DNA of 64,000 nt, from NCBI GenBank assembly GCA_013001595.1, contig JABDMH010000120.1, positions 1 through 64,000 on the forward strand, in the 5' to 3' direction. Of this stretch, positions 1 to 8,879 are shown in pieces (the first letter of the stretch is position 1; every line of letters begins with the position of its first letter). Under the pieces are notes generated by a model. The model was not told the origin of the DNA and did not search any database. It saw only the letters and a list, made by a program, of their open reading frames with translations. The DNA comes from Saprospiraceae bacterium (GTDB lineage: Bacteria > Bacteroidota > Bacteroidia > Chitinophagales > Saprospiraceae). A program made the translations under genes and the position numbers.

Positions 1-49
1 GTTTCAGCAAACCAACTTTTGTTTTAATAACTTTGTCTGTAGTAGTCAT
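1..49 (-). CDS. Putative IS481-family transposase, N-terminal fragment (runs off window)
   Basis: On the minus strand an ATG at 47-49 opens a frame reading MTTTDKVIKTKVGLLK up to the window edge. Short Lys-rich starts of this kind, leading into a helix-turn-helix, are characteristic of IS481-family transposases in Bacteroidota. Only 16 residues are visible, so the catalytic DDE core cannot be seen and it is unknown whether the gene is intact. The evidence is the peptide start plus the IS-like terminus about 75 bases upstream. Confidence 0.45.
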   Translation of the reverse strand, partial: MTTTDKVIKTKVGLLK

Positions 50-126
50 GATTTAATTAGTTTGATATTATGGAATGTTCTAATTCAAAAATAATCAATC
101 TGTCAGATTAAGTCGTGACTACTACA
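1..126 (-). mobile_element. End of an IS481-like insertion sequence (partial)
   Basis: The first 49 bases encode, on the minus strand, the start of a protein that looks like an IS481-type transposase N-terminus. About 75 bases upstream of its ATG there is a candidate terminal sequence: read on the minus strand from position 126 it begins TGTAGTAGTCACGACTTAAT. IS481 elements typically begin with TGT. The other end of the element lies outside the window, so neither terminal inverted repeats nor target duplication can be checked. Family assignment is from memory of similar Bacteroidota transposases. Confidence 0.5.
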
Positions 127-394
127 ATTTATTCATTTCATCTTTGGCTTAATTGTTCACTCTTCTAACACACGTATGGTTGTACTCATCGGTTCTGATG
201 TGAGCTGAGAATCTGATAAACGAACGAAAATCTAGGCCAATATTATTCTCATACCTAAGTATGCTCATCATCGATGGACGCTGTTTGCAAAGGTGTCGTC
301 AAGTGATGTGAAGAACAATAAGCGGACATATTAGCAATGCCTCATATCTATAGTGGGTTCATTCTGGCGCAGTTTTTGCTGCCATTGTATCGCT
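127..394. other. Intergenic region, no gene recognised
   Basis: This AT-rich stretch lies between the IS-like end and the first small gene. No open frame with convincing coding character, no RNA gene and no clear TAnnTTTG element was found. Confidence 0.5.
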
Positions 395-736
395 ATGAGT
401 ATAGAAGAATTAAATAGAAAACACTACTTCAAGACGGATATGTACTACCGTGTTGGATACGGCCTCTCCTCCAGGTTGATGGCCTTCAGGAATGGAATTA
501 TTTACCTGCAAGTGGTCCTAGGACGTAAGTGGGATAAGGATTATCATGCCACCACATTGGAGCTGGCTCATTGTTGGAAGTCTGAACACGAAGAACTTAA
601 AGATGCACTTGGTTGCAAAGTCTTTATCATTGATGCCCAGAAGTATCCCTATAAACAGGATCTGGTGAAGCTTAAGATCAGCGTTGCAAATGATGCAAAA
701 ATGGGCATGCTGTTCTCTAGCAATGTATTGAATTAA
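395..736 (+). CDS. Hypothetical protein, 113 aa
   Basis: I do not recognise this protein. It is a soluble-looking 113-residue product with no signal peptide or membrane segment, rich in Lys, Tyr and Leu; its middle contains an amphipathic stretch (ELAHCWKSEHEELKDALGC). The frame is open from 353, but the preferred start is the ATG at 395 (MSIEELNRK) because the upstream codons encode an unlikely Cys/His/Phe-rich segment. It converges on ychF with 15 bases between the stops. It lies next to an IS end, so it could be accessory cargo or an old chromosomal gene. Function unknown. Confidence 0.5.
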   Translation: MSIEELNRKHYFKTDMYYRVGYGLSSRLMAFRNGIIYLQVVLGRKWDKDYHATTLELAHCWKSEHEELKDALGCKVFIIDAQKYPYKQDLVKLKISVANDAKMGMLFSSNVLN

Positions 737-751
737 GGAAGGTCACAAACA

Positions 752-1849
752 TTACACATTGAATCGAAAGTGCATGATGTCTCCATCCTGAACAATATAC
801 TCTTTGCCTTCGACCGACATTTTTCCAGCTTCCTTTACGGCAACTTCTGATCCTAGATGTACCATATCATCGTATTTGATGACTTCGGCTCTAATAAAGC
901 CCTTTTCAAAGTCTGAATGAATGACACCGGCAGCTTCTGGAGCCCTAGATCCGCGCTTCACGGTCCAAGCCCGTGCTTCCTTTTCGCCTGCCGTAAAGTA
1001 GGTGATGAGGTTAAGGAGTTTGTAGCTGGCTCTGATCATCCTGTGTAGACCGGGCTCATCTAAGCCCATTTCCTCCAGAAATTCAGCTCGATCCGATGGA
1101 TCTTCCAATTCTGCAATATCCGCTTCAATACCTGCACAAATAATGATTCTTTCGGATGGGTCATTTTCGATGGCTTTGTCAAAGGCCGCAGTAAATGCGT
1201 TGCCTTTCAGAGCCGATCCCTCGTCCACATTGCAAGCATAGAGTACAGGTTTGCTAGTCAACAGCATGGCTTCTGCAACCATCTCTTGAGCTCCTTCATT
1301 CAAATTAGCTAGCCTTGCCGGCATGCCAGACTCCAACGACGCAATGATTTCTTGGGCGTATTCTACAGCTACTTTCGCTTCCTTTGTACCTGTCTTAGCT
1401 TGTTTATTGAGCTTTTCAATCCTTTTTTCCATAGTCTCTAGATCCTTCAAAATCAGCTCAGTCTCAATGATTTCCTGATCTCGAACTGGATCGATGGATC
1501 CATCAACATGGACAATTTGACCATCTTCAAAACAACGGACTACATGGATGATTGCATCAACTTCGCGAATATTGGCCAGAAATTGATTGCCCAGACCTTC
1601 GCCTTGACTGGCCCCTTTGATCAAACCAGCAATATCTACGATCTCGATGGTTGTGGGAACAATAGATTTTGGTTTGACTATAGCCACCAATTTATCAAGT
1701 CGTGGATCAGGTACAGTCACAATGCCTACATTAGGTTCCTTAGTCGCAAAAGGATAATTGGCAGCCAGTGCTTTAGCTGCAGTCAGTGCGTTAAATAGGG
1801 TCGATTTACCCACGTTGGGAAGTCCTACGATACCGCATTTTAGTGCCAT
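752..1849 (-). CDS. ychF: Redox-regulated/ribosome-binding ATPase YchF (OLA1 family)
   Basis: YchF is a universally conserved P-loop NTPase of the Obg-related group that binds ribosomes and prefers ATP to GTP. The P-loop GLPNVGKS is at residues 9-16, DIAGL forms the G3 switch region, and the base-recognition motif is the divergent NVDE (in YACNVDE) expected for YchF rather than the NKxD of true GTPases. The TGS-like C-terminal domain begins around residue 280 (FTAGEKEARAWT) and ends in GDIMHFRFNV. Its 365 residues match the family length (about 363). The ATG at 1849 gives the canonical MALKCGIVGLPNVGKS start. It is transcribed alone, with a candidate promoter at 1899-1906. Confidence 0.96.
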   Translation of the reverse strand: MALKCGIVGLPNVGKSTLFNALTAAKALAANYPFATKEPNVGIVTVPDPRLDKLVAIVKPKSIVPTTIEIVDIAGLIKGASQGEGLGNQFLANIREVDAIIHVVRCFEDGQIVHVDGSIDPVRDQEIIETELILKDLETMEKRIEKLNKQAKTGTKEAKVAVEYAQEIIASLESGMPARLANLNEGAQEMVAEAMLLTSKPVLYACNVDEGSALKGNAFTAAFDKAIENDPSERIIICAGIEADIAELEDPSDRAEFLEEMGLDEPGLHRMIRASYKLLNLITYFTAGEKEARAWTVKRGSRAPEAAGVIHSDFEKGFIRAEVIKYDDMVHLGSEVAVKEAGKMSVEGKEYIVQDGDIMHFRFNV

Positions 1850-1876
1850 CTCATATCTTGTTTAATCAGAGGATCC

Positions 1877-1891
1877 TACGGTTTGACCGTA
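1877..1891 (-). promoter_or_regulatory. Inverted repeat at the 5' end of the ychF leader
   Basis: TACGGT and ACCGTA form a perfect 6-bp inverted repeat around TTG. It lies just downstream of the predicted ychF start site (minus strand), so it would form either a small 5' hairpin in the mRNA or a protein-binding operator overlapping the start of transcription. Function is inferred from position only. Confidence 0.35.
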
Positions 1892-1898
1892 TGGAGCG

Positions 1899-1906
1899 CA
1901 AATATA
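1899..1906 (-). promoter_or_regulatory. Candidate Bacteroidota -7 element for ychF
   Basis: On the minus strand this reads TATATTTG, matching the TAnnTTTG -7 consensus of the Bacteroidota primary sigma factor. No clear TTTG lies at the usual upstream distance, so the -33 is weak. It would give a leader of roughly 40-45 bases before the ychF ATG. Confidence 0.45.
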
Positions 1907-2059
1907 TGTTTTGACACACTAATCTTGACACTTTGTGATCTGCTATTTGCATTGCTGGTTCCAGCTCATCTTGATTAGTAAGCAATCCCAAATAGGTAAA
2001 TGTGTACTTTAGTGGCAGCGCACTTTTCTGCTCCTTTAAGCGCTTAACACAAATCTCAT

Positions 2060-2656
2060 TTGAACTTCCTTGCTCACAGCTATTTATCATTCGATATACC
2101 AGATTTAGTAGTGGGCAATTATCTAGGTGACTTTGTTAAAAACAAACATTTAAAGACTCTTCCTCAAGGTATTCAGCAAGGAGTCAAATTGCATAGATTC
2201 ATAGATAGCTATACAGATGTTCATCCGTTGGTCAAAACGGGTACTAGGATGTTGCATGCCAGCATGGCCAAATATGCTCCTGTAGCCATTGACATCTATT
2301 TTGATTTCCTTCTAGCAAAGCATTGGGCACTTTTTCATGAATCTGAACTGCCAACCTTTTGTGAGAAGATCTATGACACATTGATGGCTTACGATGGCCC
2401 CATGCCAGATTACATGATCGGTAGGAGGCGACGAATGGTTGCAGGTCGTTGGTTAGAGAACTATCGAACCTATGCAGGACTGCAGAAAGTATTCACTTTT
2501 CTATCAAAGAGGGCAAAATTTCCATCAAACCTGGATCAGGCTGGCAATATCCTGCTCACCCTTGAAAAACCACTTGAGGTGGAGGTGTTCCTACCTTTCT
2601 TTCCCATTCTGATCGATGCCGTCAACACAGAGATTTCAACTTATCCTTCAAAGTGA
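2060..2656 (+). CDS. acpH: Acyl carrier protein phosphodiesterase (AcpH family)
   Basis: AcpH removes the 4'-phosphopantetheine prosthetic group from holo-ACP. The protein begins MNFLAHSYLS and continues with VVGNYLGDFV, GVKLHRFIDSYTD and LLAKHWALF, which carry the conserved His/Asp pattern of the ACP_PD family. Its 198 residues fit the family (E. coli about 193). The start codon is TTG at 2060; no in-frame ATG would preserve the conserved MNFLAH opening, so the TTG is well supported. The 3' end overlaps the oppositely oriented porT gene by 16 bases. It is divergent from ychF. Confidence 0.88.
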   Translation: MNFLAHSYLSFDIPDLVVGNYLGDFVKNKHLKTLPQGIQQGVKLHRFIDSYTDVHPLVKTGTRMLHASMAKYAPVAIDIYFDFLLAKHWALFHESELPTFCEKIYDTLMAYDGPMPDYMIGRRRRMVAGRWLENYRTYAGLQKVFTFLSKRAKFPSNLDQAGNILLTLEKPLEVEVFLPFFPILIDAVNTEISTYPSK

Positions 2657-3363
2657 AAAGACAAGGTAATCGTACGTGAAAGCACGTTTTCTAGCACATT
2701 GGATTGGATAATTCTTTCATTGAAGATCAAGATGTTATTGATCCCCTGTGTCAGTTTCAATTCAGGCGAGAGAATAAAGTACGGAAAGAAGAATTGCATG
2801 CCAAAGCCAACCTCCAGGGAAAAGTCGGTGGGAGAGATCTTCAGGATCGAGTCATCTGCCCTACGTCGTGATTTGCTGGCGATGTCAAAGCTATACTTCA
2901 AGCCACCTAATACAAATAGGCGCATGTCATTATAGGGTTCAGACTTAAATCGCACATGGAAAGGTACTTCGGCAAAAACGGATTCAATTCTGATTATGGA
3001 ATTACTCAACTGTCCACTTAAATCTCGGTATCTGATCTTACGTTCCGTGAAAGAGAACCCAGGTAGGAGGCGAAAGTCAAAGTAGCGACCGATCTTCAGG
3101 TTTGAAACTACATTTACGTTGTAACCTGGGCCAGTAACACCCTCGACTGCCAATATCTGCTCTTGGTCATTAAAATTCTTGGATCGGAAGACATTATAGT
3201 TGCTAGAATGAAAGGCGAGTGTTAAGCCAAAATAATATGGCTTACCTTGCTTGTTCATAAAATTATAGTTAGGTCTTCCTGGTTTTTGCGCCATAGCAAG
3301 ATGTGCCAAAAAACAAAGTACAAGGGCTAGACCTACCTTTTTTTGCCTGAATATAATGTGCAT
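2641..3363 (-). CDS. porT: PorT-like outer-membrane beta-barrel protein (type IX secretion)
   Basis: A 240-residue protein with an N-terminal signal sequence (hydrophobic residues about 10-25, ending AMAQ), followed by alternating aromatic/polar strands typical of an eight-stranded outer-membrane barrel and ending in the beta-signal-like TITLSFHFEG. PorT/SprT is needed for the Bacteroidota type IX secretion and gliding machinery, and it commonly lies directly downstream of ubiE, as here. The gene starts inside ubiE (31-base overlap), indicating co-transcription and probable translational coupling. Assignment rests on size, topology and this gene order; a generic outer_membrane_beta-barrel protein is the alternative. 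Its tail overlaps acpH by 16 bases on the other strand. Confidence 0.78.
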   Translation of the reverse strand: MHIIFRQKKVGLALVLCFLAHLAMAQKPGRPNYNFMNKQGKPYYFGLTLAFHSSNYNVFRSKNFNDQEQILAVEGVTGPGYNVNVVSNLKIGRYFDFRLLPGFSFTERKIRYRDLSGQLSNSIIRIESVFAEVPFHVRFKSEPYNDMRLFVLGGLKYSFDIASKSRRRADDSILKISPTDFSLEVGFGMQFFFPYFILSPELKLTQGINNILIFNERIIQSNVLENVLSRTITLSFHFEG

Positions 3364-4064
3364 ATGCCTAATGTCAACGGTTTGCGAGATACCTGATAAT
3401 AACCGATTCCTTCCAATAGGGAAGCAAATTCCTTACCAGCTGGAAAAGACTGAACAGATTCAAACAAATAGTGGTACGCTTTTGGATCCTTTGAGGTCAA
3501 TTTGCCGATTACCGGCAATACATGGCGGAAGTAAAATCGATACAACTGTTTAAAGGGTGTCAATTGTGGTTGCGAGAATTCGAGGACATGCAAACTGCCA
3601 CCAGCTTTTAGTACCCGTTTACATTCTGCAAGTCCTTGGCGTGTGTCTTCGAAATTCCTCACTCCAAATGCAACGGTGATGGCATCGAAGGTATTGCTTG
3701 GGTAGGGCAGATTCTCTGAGTCACCTTGCACAAAAGAGATGTGTGAAAGATTGCGCCGACTCGCCTTTCTTCTGGCGATCTCAAGCATCTTAGCTGAAAG
3801 ATCTAATCCTTCCACCAACGACGCAGGGCTCTTCTGAGCCAACATGATGGCAACATCTCCGGTTCCGGTGGCAATATCAAGAATCTTGCTCGGTTGTGAT
3901 GACACCGTGGCTCGAACCATGCGACGACGCCATTTTACATCAACGCCTGCCGACAGTACCCGATTGAGCAAGTCATACTTCGGAGCGATGTTATCAAACA
4001 TGTTCTCTACTTGCTGCTTCTTGGAGTGTTCCCCGCCATAGGGAGTTACTTTCTTGTGATCCAT
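3333..4064 (-). CDS. ubiE: Demethylmenaquinone/ubiquinone C-methyltransferase UbiE (MenG)
   Basis: An SAM-dependent methyltransferase performing the C-methylation step in menaquinone synthesis; in Bacteroidota it acts on demethylmenaquinone. The 243-residue protein has the UbiE opening VENMFDNIAPKYDLLNRVLS, the SAM motif I DIATGTGDVA (about residues 64-73), the GLDLSAKMLEIA acidic-loop motif, and NTFDAITVAFGVRNFED, all diagnostic of UbiE/Coq5. The start is the ATG at 4064. It is the first gene of a two-gene operon with porT and is divergent from gyrA, with a candidate promoter about 35 bases upstream. Confidence 0.95.
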   Translation of the reverse strand: MDHKKVTPYGGEHSKKQQVENMFDNIAPKYDLLNRVLSAGVDVKWRRRMVRATVSSQPSKILDIATGTGDVAIMLAQKSPASLVEGLDLSAKMLEIARRKASRRNLSHISFVQGDSENLPYPSNTFDAITVAFGVRNFEDTRQGLAECKRVLKAGGSLHVLEFSQPQLTPFKQLYRFYFRHVLPVIGKLTSKDPKAYHYLFESVQSFPAGKEFASLLEGIGYYQVSRKPLTLGICTLYSGKKR

Positions 4065-4096
4065 AAAAAGCGTTCTACCGCCAGTTAGTAAGTTCG

Positions 4097-4104
4097 CAAA
4101 GATA
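4097..4104 (-). promoter_or_regulatory. Candidate -7 element for ubiE-porT
   Basis: On the minus strand it reads TATCTTTG, a match to TAnnTTTG. It would place transcription start near 4090, about 26 bases before the ubiE ATG. No convincing -33 TTTG was found at the expected distance. Confidence 0.5.
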
Positions 4105-4263
4105 GGCTTGTTTGGAGATCCCGGTATCCATTAGATACTTGATATAGTAACATAAGTTGGACCTGATTTCATTCTGTAGGTCAAAGTCAAATCACTTTTG
4201 TTATTGAGCATCCAGATCATGCTCTTTCTGTCTTTCTGGCTATAAGAATTCATCTTTATTTCG

Positions 4264-4271
4264 TACATTTG
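4264..4271 (+). promoter_or_regulatory. Candidate -7 element for gyrA
   Basis: TACATTTG matches the Bacteroidota TAnnTTTG element. It lies about 35 bases upstream of the gyrA ATG, giving a leader of roughly 28 bases. The upstream -33 region contains only a weak TTTCTGG. Confidence 0.5.
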
Positions 4272-4305
4272 CACCGCTTCAATTATGAACTTTTAAAATT
4301 TTTTA

Positions 4306-6771
4306 ATGGCTGATAACCAGAGAATTATACCGATAAACATCGAAGATGAGATGAAATCGGCATACATTGACTATTCGATGTCTGTGATTGTGGCAAGAGC
4401 CCTTCCAGATGTGCGAGATGGACTTAAGCCTGTCCATCGCCGAATATTGTATGGAATGCATGATTTAGGGCTCACCTACAATAAGTCACATAAGAAATCA
4501 GCCAGGGTAGTAGGAGAGGTGTTGGGTAAATATCACCCCCACGGAGATTCATCCGTTTATGACGCCATGGTCCGAATGGCGCAAGATTGGTCGTTGCGCT
4601 ACCCACTGATCGATGGGCAAGGAAATTTCGGTCACATTGATGGTGATAGTCCAGCAGCCATGAGATATACCGAAGCTCGACTGGCGAGGATTGCAGATGA
4701 ATTGTTGCAGGACATAAAGAAGAATACGGTTGACTTTGCCCTCAATTTTGACGACTCGCTGAAGGAACCCACTGTACTTCCTGCCCGTTTCCCCAACCTT
4801 CTGGTGAATGGTGCTTCAGGTATTGCGGTTGGCATGGCTACTAACATGCTGCCCCATAACCTGAACGAAGTCATTGATGGGATCGTAGCGACCGTGGACA
4901 ATCCTGCCATTGAGATCGATGATTTGCTTCAGTACATAAAGGCACCAGATATGCCTACTGGAGGCATTATCTATGGGCTCTCGGGCGTGCATGAAGCCTA
5001 CCGCACAGGTAGGGGCAAGGTGGTGGTACGAGGGGCTGCCGAGATCAGTGTGAGTAAAACAGGTAAAGAACAGATCATTATTTCCGAGGTGCCATATCAG
5101 GTCAATAAGGCCAACTTGATTGTTAAGATGGCAGATTTAGTTAATGATGGTAGGATCGCTGGCATTAGCGACATTCGTGACGAATCTGACCGTCGGACAG
5201 GTATACGTATTGTGGTAGACCTTAAGCGTGATGCCATAGGTAATGTAGTGCTAAGTAAGCTGTACAAGTACACCGCTCTACAATCCTCCTACGGTGTGAA
5301 TAACATAGCCCTGGTGAATGGTCGGCCACAGGTGTTGAATCTCAAACAACTGATTGAGGAGTTCATCAAGTTCCGTCTACAGGTCATTGTTCGCCGTACA
5401 AAATTTGATCTGCAAAAAGCAGAAGAGCGCGCACATGTCTTAGAAGGCTTACTCATAGCTTTAGACAACCTGGATGAAGTTATCAAATTGATCCGCAATT
5501 CGAAGACGGTTGATGAGGCACAACAGGGCCTGATGTCACAGTTTGAACTTTCCGAGATTCAGGCCAAGGCCATTCTGGAAATGAGGCTGCAGAAATTGGT
5601 CGGTCTGGAACGAGATAAGATTAAGGCCGAATATGATGAGATCTTGAAGACTATTGCACACCTAAAATCCATACTTGCTAGCGAGGAATTACAGAGGGAC
5701 ATCATTAAAGATGAGCTCGCAGAGATCAGAGATAAATATGGTGACGAACGCAAGACCAGAATCACGTTTGCTGAGGGAGACATTAGCATTGAGGATATGA
5801 TCCCCAATGAGGAAATGGTAGTAACCATCTCACATTTGGGTTATATAAAGCGCACAAAGGTGGACGAGTACCGCGTGCAAGGTAGAGGAGGAAGAGGATC
5901 GAGGGGAAGCAAGACTAGAGATGCTGACTTCATTGAGCATATGTTTGTCGCTCATGCACATAATTACCTGCTTCTTTTCACAGAGAAAGGCAGGTGTCAC
6001 TGGTTGCGTGTTTATGAGATTCCGGAGGCAACTAAAACATCTACTGGAAGAGTAATTCAAAACATCATTGAATTACCCAAAGATGATCGAGTAAAAGCTT
6101 ACATCATCATAGAAGATCTTGCTGACCAAGATTTTTTAGATAGTCACTATATCGTCTTTGCGACCAAGCAAGGATTAATCAAGAAGACGTCGGTCGAGGC
6201 TTTTTCAAGACCACGTGTCAACGGCATTATTGCCATCACGATTCGTGAAGATGACATGCTTATCGAAGCTAAATTGACCAATGGCGAAAATGAAGTAATC
6301 CTGGCCAACAGAAATGGAAGGGCCATTCGCTTCCCAGAAAAAACAGTGCGGTCAATGGGCAGATCCGCGGCAGGGGTTAGAGGAATGAAATTGGACGATG
6401 CTGATGATGCCGTTATTGGAATGGTTTGTGTCGATCCAAGTGATCCAGTCTCCATTTTCGTCATTTCAGACAAAGGAAACGGAAAACGATCAGCTTTAGA
6501 TGATTATCGCATCACTAATCGTGGTGGTAAAGGAGTCAAGACACTGATGGTGACTGATAAGACAGGTCCGCTCATAGGAATAAAAGCAGTATATGATGGA
6601 GACCAAGTGATGATCACTAGCCGAGAAGGCATTACCATCCGCATGCCTTTAGACGGTATTCGAGTCATGGGTAGAGCTACTCAGGGAGTGAAAGTGATTA
6701 ACTTGGGTGACGACGATTCCATTGCCGACCTAGCTATAGTCAGAGAATCCGATGAAGATGAAGAAGAGTAA
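4306..6771 (+). CDS. gyrA: DNA gyrase subunit A
   Basis: The cleavage/religation subunit of DNA gyrase, which works with GyrB (not in this window) to introduce negative supercoils. The catalytic tyrosine is Tyr121 in AMRYTEARL. The quinolone-resistance region [10 protein letters not shown] carries Ser82 and Asp86, equivalent to E. coli Ser83 and Asp87, i.e. the residues usually associated with drug sensitivity. The GyrA box in the C-terminal pinwheel is QGRGGRG near residues 525-531, which argues for gyrase rather than ParC. Length is 821 residues with an acidic tail ending DEDEEE. The ATG at 4306 gives the standard [17 protein letters not shown] start. It appears to be transcribed from its own promoter. 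Confidence 0.97.
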   Translation: MADNQRIIPINIEDEMKSAYIDYSMSVIVARALPDVRDGLKPVHRRILYGMHDLGLTYNKSHKKSARVVGEVLGKYHPHGDSSVYDAMVRMAQDWSLRYPLIDGQGNFGHIDGDSPAAMRYTEARLARIADELLQDIKKNTVDFALNFDDSLKEPTVLPARFPNLLVNGASGIAVGMATNMLPHNLNEVIDGIVATVDNPAIEIDDLLQYIKAPDMPTGGIIYGLSGVHEAYRTGRGKVVVRGAAEISVSKTGKEQIIISEVPYQVNKANLIVKMADLVNDGRIAGISDIRDESDRRTGIRIVVDLKRDAIGNVVLSKLYKYTALQSSYGVNNIALVNGRPQVLNLKQLIEEFIKFRLQVIVRRTKFDLQKAEERAHVLEGLLIALDNLDEVIKLIRNSKTVDEAQQGLMSQFELSEIQAKAILEMRLQKLVGLERDKIKAEYDEILKTIAHLKSILASEELQRDIIKDELAEIRDKYGDERKTRITFAEGDISIEDMIPNEEMVVTISHLGYIKRTKVDEYRVQGRGGRGSRGSKTRDADFIEHMFVAHAHNYLLLFTEKGRCHWLRVYEIPEATKTSTGRVIQNIIELPKDDRVKAYIIIEDLADQDFLDSHYIVFATKQGLIKKTSVEAFSRPRVNGIIAITIREDDMLIEAKLTNGENEVILANRNGRAIRFPEKTVRSMGRSAAGVRGMKLDDADDAVIGMVCVDPSDPVSIFVISDKGNGKRSALDDYRITNRGGKGVKTLMVTDKTGPLIGIKAVYDGDQVMITSREGITIRMPLDGIRVMGRATQGVKVINLGDDDSIADLAIVRESDEDEEE

Positions 6772-6797
6772 CTCCAGACATTTTTTTAACATTTTGC

Positions 6798-6805
6798 TAA
6801 CTTTG
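6798..6805 (+). promoter_or_regulatory. Candidate -7 element for the TPR gene
   Basis: TAACTTTG matches TAnnTTTG 27 bases after the gyrA stop. It would give an unusually long leader of about 90 bases before the ATG at 6902. No good -33 was seen. Confidence 0.35.
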
Positions 6806-6901
6806 CTTAACAAATAACTAGGAGAACATAACGACTCGAAACTGTCTTAGTACTGGATCAGAAAAGATTATTCAATGACTTTAACTATCAAATCAACGAC
6901 A

Positions 6902-8233
6902 ATGAAAAAAATCATTTTAGCCTTATTTTCAACTGTTCTACTTGTGGGCATGGGGCATGCTCAGGTAGACTTGGAAGGCCTGGATGGAAAAAAAGCCCTG
7001 AAAAAAGCGAAGCGGGCCCTCAACGCTTTTAATTTGGATCAGACCAATTCAGGAGACAAGCTTCTTGAAGCCAAGCAGTTAATTAATTACACGACTAAAC
7101 AAGAGGGGTATAAGGAAGATGCAGAAGCATGGGCCCTGATGGGACAGGTCTACAATGCTTTCAGCGCCTACAATCAAGGACAAAAAGTGCTCAACCCTGA
7201 TTTTCAAGATATTGAGCCAAATGGTGGGATGATTGCATTCCAAGCATATAAGAAAGCACTGGAACTCGAACCAGGGGAAAAATCAGCTTTAGATGGACTA
7301 AGAGAGGCCATCGGTAGCATTAGTACCACAGGGTTGACCGCTTATGAGCAGACCAATTATCAAGAATCCTTTAATGCCTTCAGATCGGTTCTAGACATCC
7401 ACAAGATCTTGAAGGACAATGGTGCCGAGAGCCCACTAGATCCTGAAGAGGAATATGACAATCAGATATACATCACTGCCATGGCCGCATTAAATGCTGG
7501 GCAAAAGGAGACGGCGAAATCATACGTCACACAACTCTATGACAAGGGTTATGATAAGTCATCGGTGTATGATGCTATGTACAAACTCACGGCAGATGAA
7601 GATATGGAAGCTGCCGAAGAGATTTTGAACACGGCACGACAGAAGTATCCAGATGATCTTGGGCTCTTATTTACTGAGATCAATCATTACTTGAAACTAC
7701 AAAAGACAGATGTCCTTGAAGAAAAGTTGAAACAAGCGATCGAACAAGAGCCTGAAAATCCGTCTCTGTATTCCACGCTAGGTAATGTATATGACAAATT
7801 GTATCAGGCGTCGTATAAAGACAGTAGTTATGATGAGGCTGAAAATTATTTTGCTCTAGCTATGGAATACTATGGGAAGGCCATCGAGAAGAAAGAGGAT
7901 TTCACCGATGCAATATATAGCCTAGGAGCACTTTACTACAATAAAGCAGCGTTGGTGACCGAAGAAATGAACCTATTGGCAGACGACTATTCTAAGGAAG
8001 GCACCGCGAAATTCAACAAGAAGAAGGAAGAGGTGGAAGAACTCTTTCAGCAAGCACTCCCACATTTTAAAAAGGTAGAAATGGTCGATCCCAACGATAG
8101 AAACTCACTGATCGCCTTAAAGGAGATTTTTGCCAGAGAAAATAATTACGAAGTATCCAATGCCATAAAGGATAGATTGGAGAAAGTGGAAGCTGGTGAA
8201 ACTTTCAGCGAATCATACTTTAAGAGTCAATAG
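6902..8233 (+). CDS. Exported tetratricopeptide-repeat protein
   Basis: A 443-residue protein starting MKKIILALFSTV with a signal peptide ending near GHAQ, so it is probably periplasmic. The rest is almost entirely alpha-helical TPR-type repeat: AEAWALMGQVYNAFSAYNQG, AFQAYKKALELEPGEKSALD, NPSLYSTLGNVYDKLYQ and EYYGKAIEKKEDFTDAIYSLG show the W/LG/Y/A/P pattern of TPRs, probably seven to nine units. TPRs mediate protein-protein contacts; the partner is unknown. The start at 6902 is preferred over an upstream in-frame ATG at 6875 because it places the Lys-Lys n-region directly before the hydrophobic core. It follows gyrA by 130 bases and ends at a strong terminator. Confidence 0.85.
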   Translation: MKKIILALFSTVLLVGMGHAQVDLEGLDGKKALKKAKRALNAFNLDQTNSGDKLLEAKQLINYTTKQEGYKEDAEAWALMGQVYNAFSAYNQGQKVLNPDFQDIEPNGGMIAFQAYKKALELEPGEKSALDGLREAIGSISTTGLTAYEQTNYQESFNAFRSVLDIHKILKDNGAESPLDPEEEYDNQIYITAMAALNAGQKETAKSYVTQLYDKGYDKSSVYDAMYKLTADEDMEAAEEILNTARQKYPDDLGLLFTEINHYLKLQKTDVLEEKLKQAIEQEPENPSLYSTLGNVYDKLYQASYKDSSYDEAENYFALAMEYYGKAIEKKEDFTDAIYSLGALYYNKAALVTEEMNLLADDYSKEGTAKFNKKKEEVEELFQQALPHFKKVEMVDPNDRNSLIALKEIFARENNYEVSNAIKDRLEKVEAGETFSESYFKSQ

Positions 8234-8258
8234 GACCTAAAAATATTTGGTATAAGGA

Positions 8259-8293
8259 GACCGGACAGTTGATCAACTGTTCGGTCTTTTTTT
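8259..8293 (+). terminator. Rho-independent terminator after the TPR gene
   Basis: A 14-base arm (8259-8272, GACCGGACAGTTGA) pairs with the adjacent arm 8273-8286 (TCAACTGTTCGGTC) with one G-T wobble, followed by seven T residues. It sits 26 bases after the TPR stop and is the clearest terminator in the window. Confidence 0.9.
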
Positions 8294-8390
8294 CTGATAA
8301 CATTTTAACTATCTTTTCGTCGCATGAGAAACAAGAACTTCGACCACTGGACTATGTTGAATAATTCTGTGGCCGTTTTTGTGAAAGGCG

Positions 8391-8490
8391 AGGCATCAGA
8401 ACGCACCAGGGGCTTTGTCCTGTTGTCCCGATAGCTATTGGGATGCAATGCAGCATTTTGTGAAACGGGACCATAATTAACGACAATAAT
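8391..8490 (+). repeat. Dispersed extragenic repeat, copy A
   Basis: This stretch aligns by eye with 39418-39518: both contain TCAGAAC, then CAGGG, GTCCTG, TGTCCCGATAGC, TGCAA and CATAATTA in the same order and spacing, with about three quarters of bases identical. At its centre is an imperfect palindrome, CCCGATAGCTATTGGG. It lies downstream of a terminator and upstream of the TRAP genes. Part of the flank (GACCAC...GAATAATT from 8342) is also shared with copy C. Confidence 0.75.
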
Positions 8491-8544
8491 TCGGTGGTCG
8501 GTGTACTAGTACTTTGCAAAGCAAAATATTGTCAAGAATTTTAA

Positions 8545-8690
8545 GTTTTTTTTGCGATTTTCTTCGTTGCATGCCGATAGTTATCGGAACACCAGAGATA
8601 TGGCTCTGTCTCTGTTTTGCGCCCGTTCAAATGGCTCTGGACGGGCACCCGTCCAAATGGCTAGCCGGGCGGGCCTTGAACTTCATCAAA
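8545..8690 (-). repeat. Dispersed extragenic repeat, copy B (inverted)
   Basis: Read on the minus strand this shows the same order of blocks as copy C: GGCCCGCC, GCTAGCC, GACGGG, ACAGAGACAGAGCC, a palindromic CCGATAACTATCGG and ATGCAACG. It has an extra internal duplication (GCCATTTG followed by ACGGG occurs twice). The conceptual translations of copies B and C also share a LRCxPIxIGT block, confirming the relationship. It faces copy A across about 55 bases. Confidence 0.7.
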
Positions 8691-8879
8691 AATCAGATTA
8701 AAATTCAGTAATCTAATTAACTTGACAGAGTGCTAGCAGATCAACCAGTGGAATGGGATAGTGAGATTTGAGATCAATCTCAGAGAAAGAAGGTGTCTAA
8801 ATAAATTAAGTAGAAAGCTGAAGAGTGCATCATATGCCGTCCACGACTAGAAAACGATTTTGATACTAAGATGATGTAA

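Larger units (their letters stand above)
8294..8879. other. Long non-coding stretch hosting two inverted repeat copies
   Basis: No convincing gene lies between the terminator and the TRAP transporter. The region holds copy A (8391-8490) and copy B (8545-8690) of a dispersed repeat in opposite orientations. The last 190 bases before 8880 show no recognisable promoter, although the transporter must be transcribed from somewhere here. The frame open at 8514-8711 is a translation of the repeat and not a gene. Confidence 0.6.

Noticed and set aside
1866-2090. 74-residue minus-strand frame upstream of ychF
   Set aside because: Covers the ychF promoter and the acpH start; no conserved motif.
8514-8711. 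65-residue plus-strand frame
   Set aside because: Its translation is that of repeat copy B and matches the frame over copy C; no start signals, so it is repeat-encoded noise.
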